From Cryobacterium sp. SO1 (GTDB lineage Bacteria > Actinomycetota > Actinomycetes > Actinomycetales > Microbacteriaceae): a stretch of DNA of 64,000 bases. Location: the NCBI RefSeq assembly GCF_004210215.2, contig NZ_CP067394.1, positions 1,364,001 through 1,428,000 of the forward strand. The letters run 5' to 3'. Every line of letters begins with the position of its first letter. Within the stretch, counting starts at the first letter, position 1. Below the pieces are notes generated by a model, which was not told where the DNA came from, did no database searches, and was given only the letters and a program-made list of their open reading frames with translations. The position numbers and the translations under genes are program-made. Below, piece by piece: positions 48,347 to 57,420 of this stretch.

Positions 48347-49816
48347 ATGCACGTTTACGAAGACCTACCTGACTACCAAGAGTTCATTGACAGTCTGAGG
48401 CTGAGGGGAATCCCTGTTGAAGAGGGAAACGGCATAGATTTCCCGCCGAACTCCGCCATGCATGACCGCGCGGCGGAGGTGCCAGCCGTGATCGTCTCTC
48501 CGCGCAGCGAATGGGGCGTCTCGCAGGCTCTGCTGTTGATGGCCGAACTGAATCTGTACGAAACCGTTCCGGTGTCGGTGAGGAGCGGCGGGCACGGCTA
48601 CTTCAACGGCGGGACCTGCGCCGGCATCATGATCAATATGGCGGGCATGACCCAGCGCCGCATCGCGGGCGACGTTTTGGTTCTAGAACCCGGCTGCGTT
48701 CTCGGACAGACCATCGACATCCTGGCGAGGAATCACAAGGCGGTACCGCATGGCGACTGCTTCGGTGTCGGCGCGGGCGGGCATTTTCTCACTGCCGGGT
48801 GGGACCTTATCTTCGCTCGTCGGGACGGTCTGGGGTGTCAATCGGTCGTGGGAGGTCGCGTCGTGCTCTGGGACGGCAGCGTCCTCGAGGTGGACGAGGA
48901 ATGCCATCCCGACCTTTTGCTGGCGATGCGGGGCGGAGCCATCGCCGGGGTGGGTGTCGTCACCGAGATCCGCCTGCAGGTATTCGACGAGCCGGCGCTT
49001 GCAACGTGGCGCTTCACCCGGATGACGCACGAGGAACTCGCCACCTGCGTTGCCGAAGGCTTCTTCGAACGATCCGGTGCGCTGCCCCGCGAGGTGTCGG
49101 TCTCGGTACGCATGCATTTCGAACCTGACCAGCTGGCTCCGGTTTGCTCGTTCAATGTCGTAAGCCTTCATTCCGCCGAAACCACCGTGAGAATAATGCG
49201 TGAGTATCTGGGCGACAGGGTCGCCGACGTCGTGGGGGACCTTTCGGAGTGGTCGGAAAAGACCTTGGTCGATCTGCGGATGCTCCCCGCGTCGGACTTT
49301 CTAGCCGCCCGGCCGGAGATGCTGGGCGAGGTGACCGCTCAGGCGCTGCACTCCGATCCGTTGCGGTATTGGAGTGAGTCCTCGTCCAAGCGGGAAATGG
49401 CCAGTTCCTACGCGACGTCTATCTCGAGTTGGGTTGTTCCCGATTGCGAGCCGATGATTGTGGATCTTTACGCCGCATTCGAATCGGCGCAAGAGCATCC
49501 GTTGCGCGAGAGGATGTACGCCTTGGTCATCCTCGGTGGCGGCCGAATGACGGAGTTGCAGGGCAGTTGCGCCATGCCTCTGGGCGAGGCGCTGGCGCGT
49601 TTCGAATTGCATTGGGATCATCCCGCGACCGAGGAAGCCTGGAGTCGCGGCTTCACGGAGAGGATCCGACTCATTCTGCTGTCAGGCCAGGACGCCGGGC
49701 CAGGGCGGCCCTATCGCGGTGATATCTGGCTGCCCGAGCAGGCGCAGGACCCGCAGCTGGACGCCATTTCCAGAAGATACGATCGCCGCTTCCATCCGAC
49801 CTTGCAGCGCGCTTGA
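48347..49816 (+). CDS. bicovalent FAD-linked oxidoreductase (BBE-like)
   Basis: A 489-residue flavoprotein. RSGGHGYFNGGTCAG holds the histidine and PHGDCFGVGAGGHFLTAGWD the cysteine for bicovalent FAD, the arrangement of berberine-bridge and oligosaccharide oxidases. The C-terminal LPEQAQDPQLDAISRRYDRR differs from the usual NYxD BBE end. ATG 48347 is chosen for AGGAG seven bases upstream; in-frame codons before it belong to the operator region. Stand-alone; substrate unknown. Confidence 0.83.
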   Translation: MHVYEDLPDYQEFIDSLRLRGIPVEEGNGIDFPPNSAMHDRAAEVPAVIVSPRSEWGVSQALLLMAELNLYETVPVSVRSGGHGYFNGGTCAGIMINMAGMTQRRIAGDVLVLEPGCVLGQTIDILARNHKAVPHGDCFGVGAGGHFLTAGWDLIFARRDGLGCQSVVGGRVVLWDGSVLEVDEECHPDLLLAMRGGAIAGVGVVTEIRLQVFDEPALATWRFTRMTHEELATCVAEGFFERSGALPREVSVSVRMHFEPDQLAPVCSFNVVSLHSAETTVRIMREYLGDRVADVVGDLSEWSEKTLVDLRMLPASDFLAARPEMLGEVTAQALHSDPLRYWSESSSKREMASSYATSISSWVVPDCEPMIVDLYAAFESAQEHPLRERMYALVILGGGRMTELQGSCAMPLGEALARFELHWDHPATEEAWSRGFTERIRLILLSGQDAGPGRPYRGDIWLPEQAQDPQLDAISRRYDRRFHPTLQRA

Positions 49817-50051
49817 TTCACGTAGTGACGGCAGAACCCACGTGAGACCGGTAGAGGCCGTCGCGGCCGCGCAGGTCACGACGTTTGCCGGAGCCTTCGA
49901 TTCGAGGACGAGTAGCTGCTGCAGCCTCTGAGCTGAGCCTTGCCGACGGGTGCGACGTTGACGCGGTGAGCGTTGGCTTGAAGTGCCGACGCTGTGGAGC
50001 TGGTTTCCTCTAGTGTTGCGGAGAAGTAGAGCGGGTCCTACAGCGTGGTCG

Positions 50052-51932
50052 TTATCTGGCGACGGCCTGCCGGGTTGTGTTGTGGCGGGCAGCGCGGATG
50101 CCGTTGGCGATGATGACGACTTCCGCCAGCTCGTGCACGAGGACAACGCCGGCCAGACCGAGCACTCCCGTGAGGGCGAGGGGGAACAGGACGACGATCA
50201 CGCCGAGCGCGAGCGCGATGTTCACGGTCATGATCCGGCGGCCGCGTCGGGCGTGTAGGAGCGCGGCGGGAATGAGACGCAGGTCGGTGCCGGTGAAGGC
50301 GACGTCGGCCGATTCGATGGCCGCGGCGGAGCCGGTCGCGCCCATCGCGATACCGACATCAGCGGTTGCCAGTGCCGGGGCGTCGTTGATGCCGTCGCCG
50401 ATCATGGCGGTGTGCCGGTGTTTCTGGAATTCACTGACGCTCACGGCCTTGTCGGCGGGTTTCTGCTCGGCGCGGATCTCGGTGATCCCCACCTGGCGGG
50501 CGAGAGCGTGCGCGGTGCGGATGTTGTCGCCGGTGAGCATGGCCGAGCCTATGTGGAGTCGTTTGAGTTCGGCGATCGTCTCGGCGGCTTCGGGTTTGAG
50601 TTCGTCCCGGATCCCGATGAGGCCGAGGACCGTGCCGGAGCGCTCAGCGACGACAACCGTCATCCCGCGCTCTTCCATGCTGCTCAGCTGATCGGCCAGG
50701 GTGCCGGCGGGTACCCAACGCGGGTTGCCAATCCGGATCGGCAACCCGTCGAGCACACCGGTGACGCCGTCGCCTGGATGTTCAGTGACGTCGGTGGCTG
50801 GCTCGGCGGAAGCACCGGCGGCGAGGATCGCCGACGCCAGCGGATGGGTGCTGTGCACCTCCAGCGCCGCCGCCACACGCAGGACCTCGTCCCGGTCGCC
50901 GGGCCCCGCGACGGCCACCTCGGCAACGGTCGGCCGGTTGCGGGTCAACGTGCCGGTCTTGTCGAAGGCGACCAGCTGGACGGACCCGAGACGCTCGAAC
51001 GCCTCACCGGATTTGATGATCAGCCCGAACCGGCTCGCGGCGCCGATGGCCGAGATCACGGTCACCGGCACCGCGATGGCCAACGCGCAGGGGGACGCCG
51101 CGACCAACACGACCAACGCACGTTCTGTCCAGGTGTCGGTATCGCCGACCAGGATGCCGAAGAGAGCGATGAGTGCGGCCGCGATCAGCACGGCAGGCAC
51201 GAGCGGTTTCGCGATCCGGTCCGCGAGGCGGGCCCGGTCACCCTTGTGGGCATGAGCCTGCTCCACCAGCTTCACGATCGTGGTGAGGGAGTTGTCGGTA
51301 CCGTCCGCGGTCGCTTCGACCTGCAGCGGCCCGTTGCCGTTGATCGACCCGGCCGCGACAGCGTCGGCCGGGCCCACCTCGACCGGGATCGACTCGCCCG
51401 TGATCGCCGAGGTGTCCAGGCTGCTTCTCCCCGAAATGACGATGCCGTCGGTCGCGATCCGGTCGCCAGGGCGCACGACAAGGTGGTCCAACACACGCAG
51501 CTCGTGAGCCGGGATCGTGACCTCGCCGCCGAGACGAGACACGACCGCTGTGTCGGGCATGAGCCCGAGGAGCGCTCGCAACCCGCCCCGAGCCTTGTCC
51601 ATCGCCCGGTCTTCGAGTGCTTCCGCTATCGAGAACAGAAAGGCCAACGCCGCCGCTTCGCCGACGTGACCGAGCAGCACTGCACCCACCGCGGCGATCG
51701 TCATTAACAGACCAACGCCCAGCTTCCGGCGCAACAGACGCCGGACGGCCCCAGGAACGAACGTGGATGCGCCTGCGACCAGGCTCGCGCCCAGCACGAT
51801 CGTGCCGGCCACGTCGAACCCGGCCCATTCCAGCTCGTAGCCGATCAACAGGAGCACACCGGCAGCGAGCGGGATCAGGACGTTCAGGTCGCACCACCAA
51901 GGCAGGTGGTCGAGGTGTTGTCGTCGCAGCAC
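50052..51932 (-). CDS. heavy-metal P-type ATPase (Cd/Zn/Pb/Co class)
   Basis: 626 residues from GTG 51932. Motifs: AITGESIPVE (actuator), AASPCALAIAVPVTV (SPC metal site), DKTGTLTRNR (phosphorylation), GDGINDAPALATADVGIAMG (hinge). It exports divalent soft metals. The N-terminus is problematic: an ATG at 51943 overlaps the cmtR stop and reads MSAECCDDNTSTT, a plausible cysteine-rich metal tail, but that frame stops after 19 codons. A one- or two-base lesion near 51900 would join it to LPWWCDLNVLIPLAAG. So either the GTG is used or the gene is frameshifted. Confidence 0.88.
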   Translation of the reverse strand: MLRRQHLDHLPWWCDLNVLIPLAAGVLLLIGYELEWAGFDVAGTIVLGASLVAGASTFVPGAVRRLLRRKLGVGLLMTIAAVGAVLLGHVGEAAALAFLFSIAEALEDRAMDKARGGLRALLGLMPDTAVVSRLGGEVTIPAHELRVLDHLVVRPGDRIATDGIVISGRSSLDTSAITGESIPVEVGPADAVAAGSINGNGPLQVEATADGTDNSLTTIVKLVEQAHAHKGDRARLADRIAKPLVPAVLIAAALIALFGILVGDTDTWTERALVVLVAASPCALAIAVPVTVISAIGAASRFGLIIKSGEAFERLGSVQLVAFDKTGTLTRNRPTVAEVAVAGPGDRDEVLRVAAALEVHSTHPLASAILAAGASAEPATDVTEHPGDGVTGVLDGLPIRIGNPRWVPAGTLADQLSSMEERGMTVVVAERSGTVLGLIGIRDELKPEAAETIAELKRLHIGSAMLTGDNIRTAHALARQVGITEIRAEQKPADKAVSVSEFQKHRHTAMIGDGINDAPALATADVGIAMGATGSAAAIESADVAFTGTDLRLIPAALLHARRGRRIMTVNIALALGVIVVLFPLALTGVLGLAGVVLVHELAEVVIIANGIRAARHNTTRQAVAR

Positions 51933-51939
51933 TCGGCGC

Positions 51940-52281
51940 TCATGCCGGCACCGCACAGCACAGTGGCACGTCGCAGTTCTCATCCGCGCAGTCGACAGCG
52001 AGAACGACATCGAGCATCGCCAGCAGCGCCTTCGAGAGGTGCGGATCCGCGATCTCGTACCGGGTGCTGCGTCCCTCCGGGATCGCGGCCACGATCCCGC
52101 ATCCGCGCAGGCAGGTCAGATGATTCGACACGTTGGACCGCGTCAGTTCCAACGACCTCGCCAACGCGCCCGGGTACCCCGGTTGCTCAATCAACGCCAG
52201 CAGAATGCGCGACCGAGTGGGATCGGCCATCGCCCGGCCGAGGCGATTCATCACATCAAGTCGAGAAGCAATAGTCAGCAT
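51940..52281 (-). CDS. cmtR: CmtR-type ArsR-family Cd/Pb sensor
   Basis: A 113-residue ArsR-family repressor. ARSLELTRSNVSNHLTCLRG is the recognition helix region with C57 and C61 (TCLRGC), exactly the cysteines used by mycobacterial CmtR; more cysteines at 98, 103, 108 and 109 lie in the C-terminal tail DCADENCDVPLCC. Metal binding would release it from DNA and turn on the ATPase gene it overlaps. Confidence 0.88.
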   Translation of the reverse strand: MLTIASRLDVMNRLGRAMADPTRSRILLALIEQPGYPGALARSLELTRSNVSNHLTCLRGCGIVAAIPEGRSTRYEIADPHLSKALLAMLDVVLAVDCADENCDVPLCCAVPA

Positions 52282-52365
52282 GCACTGACATTACAGCATC
52301 GGCTGACGTGATTGGGGTGAATCACGCGTTGACGGAGTTCCGGTCGCAGCCGGCATCGAGACGGC

Positions 52366-52737
52366 ATGTGCAAGAATCTGCGTATGGATGCAGATAAGTC
52401 ATTGTGTGGTCGGGATCCGGCGAGCCCGTATGTCGAGCTGGCGGTGGAGGTCTTCTCGATGTTGGCGGACGCGACCCGGTTGCGGATCGTGCTCGCGCTG
52501 CGCGACGGTGAACGGTCCGTGAATCACCTGGCCGAGATCGTGAGCAAGTCACCCGCTACGGTCTCGCAGCACTTGGCCAAACTGCGGCTCGCCCGTATCG
52601 TGGCGACTCGACAGGACGGTACCCGCATCTTCTACCGCCTGGCCAATGAACACGCGAGTCGGTTGGTGGCTGACGCGATCTTCCAAGCCGAGCATGCTGT
52701 GTCGAATGTGCCGGCGCATCACCGAGGTGGCGTGTGA
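52366..52737 (+). CDS. ArsR-family regulator (NmtR/CzrA-like) of the DMT transporter
   Basis: Up to 123 residues (ATG 52366; ATG 52384 also in frame). VFSMLADATRLRIVLALRDG, AEIVSKSPATVSQHLAKLRL, FYRLANEHASRLVADAIFQA then EHAVSNVPAHHRGG. The histidine-bearing C-terminal helix (ADAIFQAEH, HH) is like the alpha-5 metal sites of Ni/Co/Zn sensors. No cysteine pair in the recognition helix, unlike CmtR. Coupled by GTGTGA overlap to the transporter. Confidence 0.85.
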   Translation: MCKNLRMDADKSLCGRDPASPYVELAVEVFSMLADATRLRIVLALRDGERSVNHLAEIVSKSPATVSQHLAKLRLARIVATRQDGTRIFYRLANEHASRLVADAIFQAEHAVSNVPAHHRGGV

Positions 52738-53789
52738 TACTCCGTGCTTTTCAACACCGGGGGGTGCAGGCGGCCCTCGTCTCCGCTGTCCTTTTTGGAG
52801 CTGGCACACCGTTCGCGAAGCTGCTCCTTGATGAGGACGTGAGCCCGTGGCTCCTTGCCGGCCTGCTCTACTGCGGCTCCGGCCTCGGCCTGGGTCTGTA
52901 TCGGGTGATCCGTCGCGCGCCCCGAGTGCGCATTGTTCCTCACGAGGTTCCGCCCTTGGTCGGCGCGGTGCTCTTCGGAGGAGTCGCCGGGCCCGTGCTG
53001 CTGATGTTGGGTCTGTCCAACATGCCGGCGTCCGGCGCATCGTTGCTCTTGAACGCCGAAGGAGTATTCACCGCGGCGTTGGCCTGGTTCGTCTTCAAGG
53101 AAAACTTCGATCGCCGCATTGCGCTGGGCATGCTCGCAATCGTTGGGGGAGCCGTCGTCTTGAGCATCCCGTCAGGAGCGAATTTCGGCAGCCCATGGCC
53201 GTCGATGGCGATCCTTGGCGCGTGCCTCTGCTGGGGTTTGGACAACAATCTCACTCGCAAGATCGCGCTCAACGACGCAACCTGGCTCGCGGCGGTCAAG
53301 GGCGGGGTCGCCGGCCCGGTGAACCTGATCCTCGCGTTTGCCCTCGGCGCGCAGCTGCCCGGTGCGTTCAACGTCGTGGCCGCGATGGTCGTCGGTCTCG
53401 TCGCCTACGGGATCAGCCTCACGCTCTTCATCATCGCGATGCGTCACGTCGGCACCGCCCGTGCCGGCGCATACTTCTCGATCGCCCCGTTTTTCGGCGC
53501 AATACTCGCCCTCGTTTTTGGTGACCAGATCAGCTGGCCGATAGTGGTCGCGGGCCTCCTCATGGGAGTGGGTGTCTGGCTGCACCTCACCGAGAGGCAC
53601 GAGCACGAACACACCCATCCGGAGCTGACGCATGAGCACTGGCATACCCACGACGAGCACCACCAACATGACCACGAACCGGGTCACGCGGTCGTATCGA
53701 ACGGATGGCACAAACACGAACACACCCACGAGGTCACGACCCACAGGCACGAGCATTACCCGGACAGTCACCACCGACACACGCATTGA
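52734..53789 (+). CDS. DMT/EamA-family transporter with histidine-rich tail
   Basis: A 351-residue transporter with ten spans in two EamA halves (LGLSNMPASGASLLLNAEGV; WGLDNNLTRKIALND; RHVGTARAGAYFSIAPFFGA). The last 66 residues (286-351) contain 24 histidines, in runs such as HEHEHTHPELTHEHWHTHDE. Such a tail binds Ni, Co, Zn or Cu; EamA proteins normally lack it. Linked to an ArsR regulator, it is most simply a metal exporter. Confidence 0.87.
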   Translation: MILRAFQHRGVQAALVSAVLFGAGTPFAKLLLDEDVSPWLLAGLLYCGSGLGLGLYRVIRRAPRVRIVPHEVPPLVGAVLFGGVAGPVLLMLGLSNMPASGASLLLNAEGVFTAALAWFVFKENFDRRIALGMLAIVGGAVVLSIPSGANFGSPWPSMAILGACLCWGLDNNLTRKIALNDATWLAAVKGGVAGPVNLILAFALGAQLPGAFNVVAAMVVGLVAYGISLTLFIIAMRHVGTARAGAYFSIAPFFGAILALVFGDQISWPIVVAGLLMGVGVWLHLTERHEHEHTHPELTHEHWHTHDEHHQHDHEPGHAVVSNGWHKHEHTHEVTTHRHEHYPDSHHRHTH

Positions 53790-53940
53790 GGCCGTAGCCT
53801 GCATCCGCTGCCGCGCTGACGCTTCTGCCGGCATGGCCGACGAGGTCGCGGCGGGGACACGGCGTGGCCGAACCTGGGAGTCTGCGGTGCCAGGTCTTTA
53901 GTCACTACGGCGGCCGAACGGATGCGCCCAGGCTGGAGGA

Positions 53941-54555
53941 ATGCTCCCCTCGAAGACTGCGGCAAGCCTCGCCGCGCTGACTGTGCTCCTGTCCCTCACC
54001 GCCTGCACCGCCGCCGGCGGGACGGACGACGCCCCGACCGACACCGGCGCATCCGCCGGCCTCGGCGCTGAGGCGGCCGCCATGCTCGCGAACTATGACA
54101 TCCAGGCTCCGGCCTCCGCGACCGATCTCATCGATCAGCTGCAGGCACAGCCCCTCTCTGAGCGCCCGGACGGCCTGATGGCCTCGGTGCGTGTCGACGA
54201 GCTACTGCTCGTCAGCGGGGACGACGAAGTCAGCCTGGCGCTGCCCGAGGACGAGTTCCACCTGTCCATCGCACCGTACCTGACCGACACGCACGAGTGC
54301 TTCTACCATTCGCTCACCACCTGCCTCGGCGAGCTCGGTGGGGAGGATTTCCACGTGACAGTCACCGATGACGCGAGTGAGAAGGTGCTCTTCGACAGCG
54401 ACATCACCACCTTCGAGAACGGGTTCTTCGACGTGACACTGCCCGCGGGGCTGGACATCACCGTGCTCATCGACGATGGTGAGCGCACCGTCGAGTTGCC
54501 GCTGGGCACTCGGGCGGAGGACCCGACCTGTGTGACGACGGCGCAACTCAGCTAA
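53941..54555 (+). CDS. cueP: CueP-like copper-binding lipoprotein
   Basis: A 204-residue lipoprotein with lipobox LTAC (C22). The mature domain reads HECFYHSLTTCLGELGGEDF (C120 and C128) and ends in a further cysteine (about 197) in DPTCVTTAQLS, the three-cysteine arrangement of CueP, the envelope copper-binding protein of Salmonella. ATG 53941 follows GGAGG at short spacing. Unlike Salmonella CueP, it is anchored as an actinobacterial lipoprotein. Confidence 0.83.
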   Translation: MLPSKTAASLAALTVLLSLTACTAAGGTDDAPTDTGASAGLGAEAAAMLANYDIQAPASATDLIDQLQAQPLSERPDGLMASVRVDELLLVSGDDEVSLALPEDEFHLSIAPYLTDTHECFYHSLTTCLGELGGEDFHVTVTDDASEKVLFDSDITTFENGFFDVTLPAGLDITVLIDDGERTVELPLGTRAEDPTCVTTAQLS

Positions 54556-54589
54556 GCGGATTCGCCGAAAGCGAGCGGCATGGTTCGAA

Positions 54590-56323
54590 CTACTCGACCA
54601 GCTTGCCGACCACCGAAACCTCCCGCATGAGAGCCGCAAGCTCCGGAGGGATCGGCGGGATCGATTCGCGGACCACGCCAGCCGCGGGCGACCAGACCAG
54701 GTTCACCTGCAGCTCCGGGTCGAGCTCCGGGTAGTCGGAGCGGTTGTGACAGCCGCGAGTCTCGCGCCGCTCGAGTGCCGCCTCGAGAGTGGCCCGCGCC
54801 GCGAGAGCGGCCGATTTCAGGTCGAAGGCGTGCGCGAGGTCCTGGAAGCCGGCGATGTCGGGGTGCACGCCGATGTCGCCGATACGGGCCTCGATCGCGT
54901 CGAGTTCTGTGAGTCCGGCGAAGAGGCCGGCCTCGTCGCGGACCACCCCGGCGTGCTCGGTCATGGTGTTGCGGATCGCGCGTTGCAGGGTGCGCACATT
55001 CTCGGTGCCGTCCGCCTTGAGCAGCCCGGCGATCTCGTCGCGCGCGGTGTGCACCGCCGCAGCCGAACGGGTGTGCGCGGTCAGCGCCGAGGAATACGCG
55101 GCCGCTGCCTGACCCACGATGCGCCCGAACACGAGTAGCTCGATGAGCGAGTTGCCGCCGAGCCGGTTCGCGCCATGCAGGCCCGACGAGGCTTCGCCGA
55201 TGGCATACAGCCCGGGAACGTCGGTGCCGTGATCCTCGGGCCGAACCCACACGCCACCCATCGAGTAGTGCGCCGTGGGAGCGATCTCAATCGGCTCCCG
55301 GGTGATATCGAGCATTTGCAGCTCGAGCATCGTCTGGTACACGCGGGGGAGGCGGGTCATGATGGTCTCGCGAGGCAGGTGGGAGACATCCAGCCACACT
55401 CCGCCGTTGGGGGTGCCGCGGCCTTCCTGGATTTCGGTGTAACAGGCCAGCGCCACCCGGTCGCGGGTGGAGAGCTCCAACCGCTCGGGGTCGTACTTGT
55501 GCATGAAGCGTTCACCAAGCCCGTTGCGCAGGATGCCGCCCTCGCCGCGCGCCGCCTCGGAGATGAGGGTGCCGGCCGCGTTCTCGGGTTCGATGATTCC
55601 TGAGGGGTGGAACTGCACAAGCTCGGGGTCGCGTAACCGGCCGCCGGCCTCCACGGCGAGCCGGAACGAGTCACCGGTATTCTCGTCGCGGCGGGACGAG
55701 GTGCGCCGCCAGATTCGGTTGTGCCCGCCGGCGGCGAGGATGACGGCATCGGCGTGGATGAGATACCGGGTGCCGTCCTCCACGTCGAAGCCGTAGGCGC
55801 CGAACACCGCGCCGTCATCGTTGACCAGGATGCGGGTGACGTAGACCGTGTCGAGGATCGGCACCTTCAGCTGCGCGGCCCGGTTGATGAGCGTGCGCTG
55901 GATCTCCAGACCGGTGTAGTCCCCGGCGAACGCCGTGCGGCGATACGTGTGGGCACCGAAGAAACGCTGGGAAATCCGACCATCCGCTTCGCGGGCAAAC
56001 GGCATGCCGTAGCGCTCGAGATCGTCGATGCCCCGGGCCGCGCCCTCAGTGACAATCTGAACAGTGTGCGGGTTGGCCAGGAGGTACGACTCCTTGAGCG
56101 TATCGGCGGCGTGCTGCTGCCAGCTGTCTTCGGTGTCCATGGTGCCGAGGGCCGCGTTGATGCCGCCGGCGGCGAGCGAGGTGTGCGCGTCGGACTTGGG
56201 ACGCTTGCCCAAAGCCAGCACGTCGACCCCGGCTTCGGCGAGCTCGATCGCGGCTCGCAGGCCGGACCCGCCGGTGCCGATGACGAGGACGGTGGTGGAG
56301 ATCTGACGTTCTGAAGCGCTCAT
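54590..56323 (-). CDS. fumarate reductase/succinate dehydrogenase flavoprotein-like oxidoreductase
   Basis: A 577-residue flavoprotein: VLVIGTGGSGLRAAIELAEA, SLAAGGINAALGTMD, FGAHTYRRTAFAGDYTG, LVQFHPSGIIEPENAAG, APTAHYSMGGVWV and SSGLHGANRLGGNSL. This is the SdhA/FrdA/NadB family. No iron-sulphur or membrane-anchor subunit gene is nearby, so a soluble partner or NadB-like aspartate oxidation is possible. ATG 56323 has no clear ribosome site; it diverges from a LysR gene. Confidence 0.85.
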   Translation of the reverse strand: MSASERQISTTVLVIGTGGSGLRAAIELAEAGVDVLALGKRPKSDAHTSLAAGGINAALGTMDTEDSWQQHAADTLKESYLLANPHTVQIVTEGAARGIDDLERYGMPFAREADGRISQRFFGAHTYRRTAFAGDYTGLEIQRTLINRAAQLKVPILDTVYVTRILVNDDGAVFGAYGFDVEDGTRYLIHADAVILAAGGHNRIWRRTSSRRDENTGDSFRLAVEAGGRLRDPELVQFHPSGIIEPENAAGTLISEAARGEGGILRNGLGERFMHKYDPERLELSTRDRVALACYTEIQEGRGTPNGGVWLDVSHLPRETIMTRLPRVYQTMLELQMLDITREPIEIAPTAHYSMGGVWVRPEDHGTDVPGLYAIGEASSGLHGANRLGGNSLIELLVFGRIVGQAAAAYSSALTAHTRSAAAVHTARDEIAGLLKADGTENVRTLQRAIRNTMTEHAGVVRDEAGLFAGLTELDAIEARIGDIGVHPDIAGFQDLAHAFDLKSAALAARATLEAALERRETRGCHNRSDYPELDPELQVNLVWSPAAGVVRESIPPIPPELAALMREVSVVGKLVE

Positions 56324-56361
56324 GCGTTCAACGCTAGGCAACGCCGTTCAATTACTCCAAT

Positions 56362-56385
56362 GCATATTTCTAGTGATTCTTATGC
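56362..56385. promoter_or_regulatory. candidate LysR binding site
   Basis: GCATA (56362-56366) and TATGC (56381-56385) as an inverted pair with 14 bases between, 15 bases before the LysR ATG and about 40 before the flavoprotein start. The layout suits a LysR site that controls both divergent genes. Confidence 0.35.
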
Positions 56386-56400
56386 GGTTACGCTATCAAC

Positions 56401-57357
56401 ATGAACCTTGAGCAGTTGCGTAGCTTCAGCACGGTGGCCCGGCTGGGGAACTTCACCCGCGCCGCCGAACACCTGCACCTCGCGCAGCCCTCGTTGAGCC
56501 GGCAGATCGCAGCGCTCGAGCAGGATCTCGGCGCCGAGCTGCTCCACCGCGCCCATGGCGGCACCACGCTCACCACCGCGGGCGAATCGTTGCTGCCCCT
56601 GGCCCGGCGGATGCTCGCCGACGCGGAGTCCGTGCGACGGGAACTGGCCGAACTCGCCGGCCTCCAGCGCGGGAGGGTGCGCCTCGGCGCGACACCGTCC
56701 CTCTGCATCAGCCTCGTTGCTGAAGTGCTCAGCGCGTTCCATTCCGCCCATCCCGCGATCGAGCTTCAGCTCTCAGAACAGGGATCGCGCCGGCTGCTGG
56801 ACGAACTCGCCCGTGGCGAACTCGATCTGGCGCTCATCAACACGTCGGAAGCCACCGCCATTGACCGGTTCTCGGTCCCCCCGTTGCTCGTCGAGGAGCT
56901 CGTGCTGATCTCCTCAGCCGGCGCACCGCCCGTCACGACCCTCAAAGCGATCACACTCGAGGCGATCGCTGACCTGCCACAGATCATGTTCAGCGCGACC
57001 TACGAACTTCGCAGCACAACCGATGCCGCCTTCCGGGCACAGGATCTCACGCCCAATGTGGTGCTCGCGGGGGCGGAGATGGATGCCGTGTTGCGGTTCG
57101 TTGAACGCGGGCTCGGTGTTGCGATAGTTCCTGCGATGGTGCTCATCGACCGACCGGGGCTGCGATCTGTACGACTCGAGGCGCCGGCACTCACCCGATC
57201 GATCACTCTCGCCCGACCGGCCGATGTCGCGCCCACCGCCGCGGTCGAGGTGATGCAGCGCACGATCACCGCCACCGCCACCGCTTTCGCAGGCCGGGTC
57301 GGGTCGACCATGCGTCTCGCTGAACCGTTCGTGTCACGAGACGGCCAAGAAGCCTGA
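56401..57357 (+). CDS. LysR-family regulator
   Basis: A 318-residue regulator: MNLEQLRSFSTVARLGNFTR then AAEHLHLAQPSLSRQIAALE is the LysR helix-turn-helix; the effector domain follows (LRLGATPSLCISL-like, VERGLGVAIVPAMVL). Diverges from the flavoprotein gene and most probably controls it. Confidence 0.92.
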   Translation: MNLEQLRSFSTVARLGNFTRAAEHLHLAQPSLSRQIAALEQDLGAELLHRAHGGTTLTTAGESLLPLARRMLADAESVRRELAELAGLQRGRVRLGATPSLCISLVAEVLSAFHSAHPAIELQLSEQGSRRLLDELARGELDLALINTSEATAIDRFSVPPLLVEELVLISSAGAPPVTTLKAITLEAIADLPQIMFSATYELRSTTDAAFRAQDLTPNVVLAGAEMDAVLRFVERGLGVAIVPAMVLIDRPGLRSVRLEAPALTRSITLARPADVAPTAAVEVMQRTITATATAFAGRVGSTMRLAEPFVSRDGQEA

Positions 57358-57420
57358 TCGCGCCGGCGCGGACGCCTGCACACACCGAAGGGCGGTGCGC
57401 ATCTGCGCGACTGCGCTGAC

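Noticed and set aside
49817..49850. TCACGT/ACGTGA pair after the flavoprotein gene as terminator
   Set aside because: Six-base arms with a 16-base loop and no T-run; not convincing.
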